Assembly: GCF_015904235.1 (NCBI RefSeq)
Contig: NZ_JADZLT010000056.1
Span: 261,049 to 325,048 of the forward strand
Origin: Methylobrevis albus
Lineage (GTDB): Bacteria; Pseudomonadota; Alphaproteobacteria; Rhizobiales; Pleomorphomonadaceae
DNA: 64,000 bases
Direction of reading: 5' to 3'
Part shown: positions 57,810 to 64,000 of the stretch, in pieces
Position numbering within the stretch: the first letter of the stretch is position 1
Layout of the letters: the number at the start of each line of letters is the position of its first letter
Program-made: the position numbers and the translations under genes
Notes under the pieces: generated by a model
Told to the model about the DNA's origin: nothing
Database searches by the model: none
Seen by the model: only the letters and a program-made list of their open reading frames with translations

Positions 57810-58834
57810 CAGCCGGTCCTCCGCAGGCGCCAGATCAGCCAGAACAGGAAGGGCGCGCCGATCAGCGCGGTGACGACGCCAAGCTTCAGTTCGGGGCGCA
57901 CCGGCAGCAGGCGCACGAGGATGTCGGCGCCGAGCAGCAGCACCGCGCCGGCAAGCCCGCTCGGCAGCAGCAGCCGGCCGGGGCGGTGCCCGGTCAGCGG
58001 ACGCACGAGGTGCGGCACCACGAGGCCGATGAAGCCGATCGCGCCCGAGACCGCGACGGCGCTGCCGACCACGAGGGCGGCACCGACGACCAGCTTCAGC
58101 CGCAGCCGGGCGAGGTCGAAGCCGAGGCTGGCGGCACTGTCCTCGCCGAGGGTGAGTGCATCGAGCGCGGGGGCCGTAGAGAGGATGAGCGCCGTGCCGA
58201 GGGCGATCGGGCCGAGCACCAGCCAGACATGATCGAGGCTGCGGTCGGCGAGCGAGCCCATCAGCCAGTAGATGATCTCGATCGCCGCGTAGGGATTGGG
58301 CGAGAGGTTGAGGGCGAGCGCGGTGAGCGCGCCGCAGAGGCTCGACAGCGCGACGCCCGCGAGGATCAGCGCCATCGTCCCTGCCCCGCGGCCGGCGATG
58401 CCATAGACGAGGCCGGTGGCGACCAGCGCCCCGGCGAGGCCGCCGAGCGGCAAGGCGAGCGGCACCAGCAGCGACAGGCCGCTGTAGAAGGCGAGCACCG
58501 CGCCGAAGGCGGCGGCGGCGGAGACGCCGAGCACGCCGGGATCGGCGAGCGGATTGCGCAGCAGCCCCTGCATCGCCGCGCCGGTGAGGCCGAGCGCGAA
58601 GCCGACCAGCGCGCCGAGCAGCGCTCGCGGCAGGCGCAGCTCGACGAGGACGATGCTTTCGAGGCTGTCCCGCCCGGCGAGGCCGTCCTGCAACGCCTTG
58701 AAGATGTCGAGCGGGGCATAGCCGATGCCGATGGAGACGATCAGCAGCAGCAACGTGGCGAGGGCAAGCCAGAGCGACAGCCGGCGCGCGCGACGATCCC
58801 CGGGGACTATGGGCCGCGGCCGGACAATACTCAT
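57809..58834 (-). CDS. btuC: Cobalamin-type ABC transporter permease
   Basis: A 341-residue FecCD-family permease with about ten transmembrane helices. VELRLPRALLGALVGFALGLTGAAMQGLLRNPLADPGVLGVS is the classical opening of BtuC/FecC proteins, and SGAIGFIGLVVPHLVRPLTG the cytoplasmic coupling loop. The first four bases overlap the btuF stop (ATGA). Complete. Function in B12 uptake is inferred from operon context. Confidence 0.93.
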   Translation of the reverse strand: MSIVRPRPIVPGDRRARRLSLWLALATLLLLIVSIGIGYAPLDIFKALQDGLAGRDSLESIVLVELRLPRALLGALVGFALGLTGAAMQGLLRNPLADPGVLGVSAAAAFGAVLAFYSGLSLLVPLALPLGGLAGALVATGLVYGIAGRGAGTMALILAGVALSSLCGALTALALNLSPNPYAAIEIIYWLMGSLADRSLDHVWLVLGPIALGTALILSTAPALDALTLGEDSAASLGFDLARLRLKLVVGAALVVGSAVAVSGAIGFIGLVVPHLVRPLTGHRPGRLLLPSGLAGAVLLLGADILVRLLPVRPELKLGVVTALIGAPFLFWLIWRLRRTG

Positions 58835-59721
58835 GGCCTGCCCTCCCCGGCCACTGGCGTGGCGGCCTGGTGCGCCAGCGCGGCAGCCGCCAGAATCGCG
58901 GCCGCGTCGGCGAGGCCGGGGCCGGCGCAGGTCCAGAGCCGCGACGGCACTTCGGCCACCGTGATGCGGCGGCCGAGGCGGCGCAGCGCCGGATGCTGCA
59001 ACAGCGCGGTGGCGAGCGCCGGCGGCCGGTCGCGGTCGGCATCGACGATCAGGATGTCGGCGCCGGTGAGGATCGCGACCTCCAGCGGCACGGCGCCGTG
59101 GCCGGCGACGGCGAGCGCGGCGCCGGCGTTGTCGAGGCCGGCGCGGTTGATCATCGCGTCGACGATCGAGCCACGCCCGACCGTGAAGCCGTTCGGGTCG
59201 AGCACCAGCGCGCGCGGCCGCGGGCCGGGCGCAGGGATCGGCAGCGCCGAAAAGCGCGCCTCGATCTCGGCAACGAGGCGTTCGCCGCTCTCCGCCACGC
59301 CGAGCAGCGCCGCGAGTTCCCGGATCTGCGCCTCGACCTCGGCTTCGGTCGTCGGAATGCCGACGTCGTGCACCGGGTGGCCGAGCCGGCGTAGCACCGC
59401 GACGGTGCTGCGTGCGGTGTAGAGGCCGGCGACAATCAGGTCGGGATCGACGCCGAGCACCTCCTCTGCGTTGCCGTAGACGACCGGGACGGCGGCGGCG
59501 AGGTCGGCGACGGTGGATCGGGAGGGATCACGCGACAACCACGTCACCGCGGCGACGCGCTCCGGCGGCAGCAGGCGGAGCACCATCTCGTCGGTGCAGA
59601 GATTGAGCGAGACGACCCGGCGCGCCGGCCCCTCCATCCGGGAGGAACCCGTTGCACCGGCCGCCGCCGGGCCCGCGGCGACGAGGGCCGCGAGCAGGCC
59701 GGCGAATGACCGCATCAGCAT
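58831..59721 (-). CDS. btuF: Cobalamin-type ABC transporter substrate-binding protein
   Basis: A 296-residue class III binding protein. Signal peptide about 1-22 (AGPAAAGATG). VVSLNLCTDEMVLRLLPPERVAAVTWLS at the mature N-terminus and VDPDLIVAGLYTA are typical of BtuF/FecB proteins. A long helix connects the two lobes. Its ATG shares one base with the btuB stop (TGATG). It takes cobalamin from BtuB in the periplasm, by inference from the riboswitch. Confidence 0.9.
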   Translation of the reverse strand: MLMRSFAGLLAALVAAGPAAAGATGSSRMEGPARRVVSLNLCTDEMVLRLLPPERVAAVTWLSRDPSRSTVADLAAAVPVVYGNAEEVLGVDPDLIVAGLYTARSTVAVLRRLGHPVHDVGIPTTEAEVEAQIRELAALLGVAESGERLVAEIEARFSALPIPAPGPRPRALVLDPNGFTVGRGSIVDAMINRAGLDNAGAALAVAGHGAVPLEVAILTGADILIVDADRDRPPALATALLQHPALRRLGRRITVAEVPSRLWTCAGPGLADAAAILAAAALAHQAATPVAGEGRP

Positions 59722-61661
59722 CAGAAACTCACCTTGAGCCCGGCGATCGCGGTACGACCGCTGCCGCCGTAGGTGAACACCTCCTCGTAGCGCTCGTCGA
59801 ACAGGTTATCGATGCGGGCATAGATTTCGGCGTTGTCGTTGAGCTTCCACGAGCCGGCGAGGTTGACCAGCCAGTAGGGATCGAGCTCGACCTCGGTGCG
59901 GTTGTAGACGGCGTCATAGGCCCAATCCTTCGCGGCGCCGTTGTAGACGACGCCGAGGTTGAGGCTGCCGCGGCCATCCTTGAACTGGTAGCCGACGTCG
60001 AGGCTCGCCGTGTGCGCCGGTCGCCGGATCAGCTCCGCCCCCGCGGCGTCTTCGCCGTCGAGGAAGGTGTAGGCGGCGCGGATGGTGAGGTCGTCGATCG
60101 GGGCCAGCGTCAGGCCGAGTTCGATGCCCTGGATCGGCGAGGTGCCGGCGAGGTTGACGGAAGTCGCGCCGGTGCCCTGGATCAGGTCAGTGATGCGCTG
60201 GTCGAAGACCGTCGCCTCGACGAGCAGCCGATCGTCAAACAGCGGCTGGTCGAAACCGATGTCGAAGCCCGTCGCACGCTCGGGCCGGAGATCCGGGTTC
60301 CCGCGATAGGTGTCGGTGTAGCCGTAGAGCTCGAACAGCGTCGGGTTCTTGACGCCGGTGCCGTAGGAGGCGCGTAGCTTGGTGCCGGTCGCCTCCACGG
60401 TGTAGGCGGCGGTGGCGCGCCAGGTGGTGACGTCGCCGAAAAGATCGTTGATGTCGTGGCGGAGGCTCGCCGAGAGGAACAAGTCGTCGACGAGCCCGAG
60501 GCCGTATTCGCCGACGAGGCCGGTCTGGCCGATCGAGCGGTCGAACGACGACCAGCTGCTGGCGATCCGCGCCGCGTCCTCCTCGTGCTCCAGCGCGAGG
60601 GTCAGGCGGTGGGTTGCCGGCAGGATCGCCGCGGTCTCGGCGGTGAGCGTGTTCTGCCAGTCGAGCTTGGTCTTGTCGCCGACGTAGCTGCTGCCGACGA
60701 CGTCGCCGGAGAGATAGTCGTAGTCCTGCCGGCTGCGGCTGACCCCGAACACCTGCCGCCAGCGGCCTTCGGCCAAATCGAGCGTCGCCTGCGCGCGGCC
60801 GAACAGCTGGCGCCCGTCGGAGGCTTCATCCGCGTCGACCGCGCCGGCGCCGCCGACGAAGCCGTCGCTTTCGGCGTTGAAGTCGGTCAGGCGGCCGACT
60901 AGGTCGAGGCGCAGGTTTTCGAGCGGGGACCAGCCGAACTTCGCAAACGCCGTGCCGTTGCGATAGCCGTCGGCCTCGGGATTGCCGCGCCATTCTGCGG
61001 CGCTGGAGAAGCCGTCGGTGGTGAGGCCGGCGACACTGGCGAACCAGTCGTAGCTCTCGCCGCCGGCGCCCGCCGACAGGTTGCCGGCGGCGGTGCCGCG
61101 GCTGCCGCCCTCGGCGGCGGCGGTGACGCGCAGCGGCCCCTCGCCTTTGCGGGTGACGATGTTGACGACGCCGCCGATCGCGTCGGAGCCGTAGAGCGCG
61201 CTCTGCGGGCCGCGCAGCACCTCGATCCGCTCGATATCCGCCGCGAGCAGCCGGGAGAAGTCGAACTCGCTGCCGCTCGCCGGGTCGTTGACCTCGATGC
61301 CGTCGATGAGGACGAGCGTCTGGTTGGCCTCGGAGCCGCGCAGGCGGAGCTGCGTCACGCCTCCGGCGGAGCCGGTGCGCCCCACCGCGACGCCGGGCAC
61401 GCTGCGCAGCGCATCGGAGACGACGCGGATCTGGCGCGATTCGAGCTCGGCGCGGTCGATCACGGTGACGGCGCTGCCGACCTCGCGGGCGGCGATCGGC
61501 ACGCGGCTCGCGGTGACGACGATGGGCTCGAGTTCGAGCACCTCCTCGTCGGCGGCGACGCCCGGTTCCTCTGCGGCGGCAGGTGGTGAGATCGACAGGG
61601 CGGCGGAGAGGACGACGGAGGACAGAAGCGCGCGCGCTGGGCGCGGATAGACGAACGGCAT
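59721..61661 (-). CDS. btuB: TonB-dependent vitamin B12 receptor
   Basis: A 646-residue outer-membrane receptor. A signal peptide (1-30, ending PPAAAEE) is followed by a TonB box region (LEPIVVTASRVP) and the plug domain: VSDALRSVPGVAVGRTGSAG, LRLRGSEANQTLVLIDGIEVND, IERIEVLRGPQSALYGSDAIGGVVNIVTRKG. The 22-strand barrel ends with aromatic Phe (AIAGLKVSF), as required for assembly. The 646-residue length fits BtuB. The ATG at 61661 has GAGG upstream and begins the signal peptide. The cobalamin riboswitch lies in its leader. Confidence 0.93.
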   Translation of the reverse strand: MPFVYPRPARALLSSVVLSAALSISPPAAAEEPGVAADEEVLELEPIVVTASRVPIAAREVGSAVTVIDRAELESRQIRVVSDALRSVPGVAVGRTGSAGGVTQLRLRGSEANQTLVLIDGIEVNDPASGSEFDFSRLLAADIERIEVLRGPQSALYGSDAIGGVVNIVTRKGEGPLRVTAAAEGGSRGTAAGNLSAGAGGESYDWFASVAGLTTDGFSSAAEWRGNPEADGYRNGTAFAKFGWSPLENLRLDLVGRLTDFNAESDGFVGGAGAVDADEASDGRQLFGRAQATLDLAEGRWRQVFGVSRSRQDYDYLSGDVVGSSYVGDKTKLDWQNTLTAETAAILPATHRLTLALEHEEDAARIASSWSSFDRSIGQTGLVGEYGLGLVDDLFLSASLRHDINDLFGDVTTWRATAAYTVEATGTKLRASYGTGVKNPTLFELYGYTDTYRGNPDLRPERATGFDIGFDQPLFDDRLLVEATVFDQRITDLIQGTGATSVNLAGTSPIQGIELGLTLAPIDDLTIRAAYTFLDGEDAAGAELIRRPAHTASLDVGYQFKDGRGSLNLGVVYNGAAKDWAYDAVYNRTEVELDPYWLVNLAGSWKLNDNAEIYARIDNLFDERYEEVFTYGGSGRTAIAGLKVSF

Positions 61662-61798
61662 GGAGACCTCGGGCGGGACGCCAGTGTGGCACGTCACCGC
61701 GAACGAGGACCGCCGACGGCCGGCGCAAGGCGCGCTGGACCGCAAGGCACTCCACCCATCGGCTCACCCCGTCCGATGTGCCCGCGTGTGACCACGGC

Positions 61799-61974
61799 TG
61801 ACGGCAGGTCTCCTGGCTCGCGGGTCACCGTCCGGCGCCGCCTTCCCAGATCCCGAGGGAGCCAGTGGCGTGATTGGCGTCGGACTCGCCGCTTACAGTT
61901 GCGGGGGCAGCCGCAGCATCGGGCTTCGAAAGGCCCCCACTGCGTTCCCTTTTGATCCCCGAAGGGAACCGTCG
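61799..61974 (-). promoter_or_regulatory. Cobalamin riboswitch
   Basis: Read on the minus strand, the leader has GACGG (61969-61973) pairing with CCGTC (61800-61804) as stem P1. It then has GGTTCCC pairing with GGGAAC beyond AAAA, CTGCCCCCGCAACTGTAAGCG in the core, and the B12 box GCCAGGAGACCTGCC (61803-61817). These are the conserved parts of the adenosylcobalamin riboswitch. The btuB start is 137 bases further on. No T-run terminator follows; a 6-bp hairpin (61757-61762 with 61773-61778) may be part of a translational switch. High B12 should lower btuB operon expression. Confidence 0.95.
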
Positions 61975-61980
61975 CGGTGC

Positions 61981-62008
61981 ACCATACGGGAGTCGCCCGG
62001 CCTTGCAA
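61981..62008 (-). promoter_or_regulatory. Candidate promoter of the btuB operon
   Basis: On the minus strand, TTGCAA (62003-62008) and TATGGT (61981-61986) are 16 bases apart, a good match for a housekeeping sigma promoter. The expected start of transcription, about 7 bases beyond the -10 box, falls at the first bases of riboswitch stem P1, which supports both calls. Confidence 0.65.
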
Positions 62009-62104
62009 GCGCAGCGACGTGGGGCAATTTGGCTCCGTCCATCGGGCGCTGCCCGCCCGCAGCTTGCTCTTGCGATGCGCCCGCCGCCGCGGGATAAGCG
62101 GAAA

Positions 62105-63016
62105 ATGGCCTTCACGCTCCGCCAGTTGCAATATTTCGTCGCCGTCGCCGAACAGGGCTCGGTGACGCGCGCGGCGCAAAATCTGTCGATCTCGCAGTCG
62201 GCGATCACCGAGGCGGTGAAGGATCTCGAGACCGATCTCGGCGTCGCCCTGTTCGAGCGTCATCCGCGCGGCCTGCACATCACCCACAACGGCCACCAGT
62301 TCCTGCGCCATGCGACCAAGATCCTCGCCGACGTGCAGGACGCGCGGCGGTTTTCGGCCGAGGCGCCGGCGGCGGACGGCGGCCGGCTCAACCTCGGCGT
62401 GACGTCGCTGGTGGCGGGCTACGTGCTCTCCGACCTGCTCGCCCGCTACCGCCGCGCCTGCCCGGGCGTCAACGTCAGCGCCCTCGAGGACAACGGTTCC
62501 TATCTCGAACATCTGCTGATCGGCGGCGAGCTCGACGTCGCGGTGATGGTGATCTCCAACCTGCGCGACCGGATGGCGCTGCAGGCCGAGATTATCGAGA
62601 CCTCGCCCTACCGGCTCTGGCTGCCGCTCGGCCACCCGCTGGTCGCCGCCGACATTATCTCGGTCGCCGACGTCGCGCGCGAGCCGCTGATCATGCTGAC
62701 CGTCGACGAGATTGAGGAAAACACCGGCAAGCTGCTGACCGCGCTCGGCGCCCGGCCGCACGTCGCGTTCCGCACGCGCTCCGTCGAGGCAGTGCGCAGC
62801 CTGGTTGCGACCGGGGCGGGCATCGCGCTGCTGCCGGACCTCGTCTACCGGCCGTGGTCGCTGGAAGGCGACCGGATCGAGAGCCGCGACGTGTCGGGCG
62901 CCCTGCCCGTCGTCCAGGTCGGCATGGTGTGGCGCAAGGGCTCCAGCCTGCCGCAGGCGGCGCGCGATTTCATCGGCGTCGCCGAGGCGCTGCGCAGCGG
63001 GCGCGCGCGGCAGTGA
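62105..63016 (+). CDS. LysR-family transcriptional regulator
   Basis: A 303-residue regulator. The N-terminal winged helix (residues 1-65) has TLRQLQYFVAVAEQGSVTRAA and LSISQSAITEAVKDLETDLG, and the effector domain follows from about 90 (LNLGVTSLVAGYVLSDLLARYRRACPGV). It is divergent from btuB but separated by 442 bases, and lies 118 bases upstream of the YdcS-like gene in the same direction. A T-N11-A operator lies just after its stop. The target is therefore more likely the polyamine-type transporter. The ATG at 62105 opens the helix-turn-helix; the longer frame is riboswitch sequence on the other strand. Confidence 0.92.
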   Translation: MAFTLRQLQYFVAVAEQGSVTRAAQNLSISQSAITEAVKDLETDLGVALFERHPRGLHITHNGHQFLRHATKILADVQDARRFSAEAPAADGGRLNLGVTSLVAGYVLSDLLARYRRACPGVNVSALEDNGSYLEHLLIGGELDVAVMVISNLRDRMALQAEIIETSPYRLWLPLGHPLVAADIISVADVAREPLIMLTVDEIEENTGKLLTALGARPHVAFRTRSVEAVRSLVATGAGIALLPDLVYRPWSLEGDRIESRDVSGALPVVQVGMVWRKGSSLPQAARDFIGVAEALRSGRARQ

Positions 63017-63017
63017 A

Positions 63018-63032
63018 ATCGGAAAAACCGAT
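63018..63032. promoter_or_regulatory. LysR-type operator (T-N11-A dyad)
   Basis: ATCGGAAAAACCGAT is a perfect 5-5 dyad around AAAAA, with T at 63019 and A at 63031 exactly 11 bases apart, as in LysR boxes. A second palindrome, CCGATATCGG (63028-63037), overlaps it. It lies between the LysR stop and the YdcS-like start, 103 bases before the latter. Confidence 0.6.
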
Positions 63033-63134
63033 ATCGGCCTTCTGATTAATGGATTTGCGAACGCAGCAGAAACGCGGCAGCTTTTCTCCCGGGAACAGAT
63101 GAGCCGCCAAGCGGCCGAACCCAGGAGCCGTCAG

Positions 63135-64000
63135 ATGATCCAGGTCCTGAAATCCTGTACCGCGCTTGCCCTCTCGCTCTCCGTCGCCACCGCCTCCGTC
63201 GCCCCTTCCTTCGCGCAGGAGCCGCTCGCCGCCCTCGGGCCCGGCGAGGGTGAACTCTCGATCGTCGCCTGGGCGGGCTACATCGAGCGCGGCGAGACCG
63301 TCGCGGAGTACGACTGGGTCACCGAGTTCGAGAAGTCGAGCGGCTGCAAGGTGTCGGTGAAGACGGCGGCGACCTCCGACGAGATGGTCGCGCTGATGAA
63401 CGAGGGCGGCTTCGACCTCGTCACCGCCTCGGGCGACGCCTCGCTCCGCCTCGTCGCCGGCAAGCGGGTGCAGCCGCTGAACACCGCGCTGATCCCGAGC
63501 TGGGATACGCTCGACGCCCGCATGAAGGACGCGCCCTGGCACACGGTGAACGGCGTGCACTACGGCACCCCCTACGTCTGGGGCCCGAACGTGCTGATGT
63601 ACAACACCGAGGCGTTCAAGGGCGAAGCGCCGACGAGCTGGAAGGTGGTCTTCGAGGAGATGACCCTCCCGGACGGCCAGTCCAACAAGGGCCGCGTCCA
63701 GGCGTATGACGGGCCGATCCATGTGGCGGACGCCGCCAACTACCTGATGTTCCACAAGCCGGAACTCGGCATCAAGGACCCCTACGAGCTGAACGAGGAG
63801 CAATACAAGGCGGCCCTCGACCTGCTGCGCGTGCAGCGCACCCTCGTCGGGCGCTACTGGCACGACGCGATGATCCAGATCGACGACTTCAAGAACGAGG
63901 GCGTCGTCGCCTCCGGCTCGTGGCCGTTCCAGGTCAACCTGCTCGCCGCCGAGAAGATGCCGATTGCCTCGGTGTTCCCCGAGGAAGGCACCACGGGCTG
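63135..64000 (+). CDS. YdcS-like extracellular solute-binding protein, cut by the right edge
   Basis: The first 288 residues of a periplasmic binding protein for a putative spermidine/putrescine-type ABC importer. The signal peptide covers residues 1-28 (PSFAQEPL). The mature part is close to E. coli YdcS as remembered: WAGYIERGETVAEYDWVTEF, KTAATSDEMVALMNEGGFDL, LVTASGDASLRLVAGKRVQP, LPDGQSNKGRVQAYDGPIH, RYWHDAMIQIDDFKNEGVVA. The ATG at 63135 has CAGGAG 8 bases upstream. There is no stop before the end. Permease and ATPase genes should follow outside the window. YdcS has also been linked to polyhydroxybutyrate synthesis. Confidence 0.9.
   Translation, partial: MIQVLKSCTALALSLSVATASVAPSFAQEPLAALGPGEGELSIVAWAGYIERGETVAEYDWVTEFEKSSGCKVSVKTAATSDEMVALMNEGGFDLVTASGDASLRLVAGKRVQPLNTALIPSWDTLDARMKDAPWHTVNGVHYGTPYVWGPNVLMYNTEAFKGEAPTSWKVVFEEMTLPDGQSNKGRVQAYDGPIHVADAANYLMFHKPELGIKDPYELNEEQYKAALDLLRVQRTLVGRYWHDAMIQIDDFKNEGVVASGSWPFQVNLLAAEKMPIASVFPEEGTTG

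Noticed and set aside
56979..61661. Iron-siderophore or haem uptake as the role of the TonB receptor and ABC genes
   Set aside because: The leader carries a clear cobalamin riboswitch with the B12 box, which points to vitamin B12.

Overview
The window looks like part of the chromosome of a methylotrophic alphaproteobacterium of the order Hyphomicrobiales (Rhizobiales). Pointers are the very high G+C with GTG and TTG starts, alphaproteobacterial versions of ParC, RNase R and AccBC, a DUF2336 protein, and many palindromic intergenic repeats of the kind found in this order. The genus cannot be fixed from the sequence. A Pleomorphomonas- or Methylobrevis-like organism would fit, but that is inference.

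Carbon metabolism is the main theme. Positions 7952-13885 (minus strand) carry serine-cycle genes, read in the order sgaA (serine-glyoxylate aminotransferase), mclA (malyl-CoA lyase), mtkA and mtkB (malate-CoA ligase), then a hydroxypyruvate reductase. A GcvA-like LysR regulator is divergent to them at 14073. At 38914-40722 lies a PQQ methanol dehydrogenase of the XoxF type, with the Asp-Tyr-Asp signature of lanthanide-dependent enzymes. It stands alone, without xoxG or xoxJ beside it. Together these supply methanol oxidation and part of one-carbon assimilation. The other serine-cycle genes (glyA, gckA, ppc, mtdA, fch) are not in the window.

Region by region: 1-6562 holds a class II cytochrome c, NAD kinase, an Hpt protein, a DUF2336 protein, a lytic transglycosylase and two flavoenzymes. 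6728-7825 is an exported protein with three similar beta-type units. 15390-19672 is a signalling operon: HD-GYP response regulator, exported sulfite-oxidase-fold protein, hybrid histidine kinase. 19697-36566 is mostly housekeeping: parC, a cupin, rnr, an old yellow enzyme, a ClpP-like protease, a HerA-like ATPase, a RecD2-type helicase, opgG and glgB. 36975-47162 holds a small DNA-binding-like protein, a luciferase-like monooxygenase, xoxF, a MarC protein, a GGDEF-EAL protein, an ArnT-like membrane protein and a BepA-like protease. 47234-51001 has a DsbA-like oxidoreductase, accB, accC and aat. 51190-54077 is a sulfate ABC transporter without its ATPase gene. 54355-55830 is selO.

55963-61974 is a vitamin B12 uptake operon. 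A promoter and cobalamin riboswitch precede btuB, btuF, btuC, btuD and an uncharacterised gene, and all five reading frames overlap end to start. In serine-cycle methylotrophs B12 is commonly needed for the mutases of the ethylmalonyl-CoA pathway, so this operon fits the carbon theme. The window ends with a LysR regulator, a textbook LysR operator, and the start of a YdcS-like polyamine-type binding protein cut by the right edge.

Several families of large inverted repeats fill five of the six convergent gaps longer than 100 bases; the sixth has an intrinsic terminator. Two more lie inside the serine-cycle gene run. No rRNA, tRNA, CRISPR array, transposase or prophage gene was seen.
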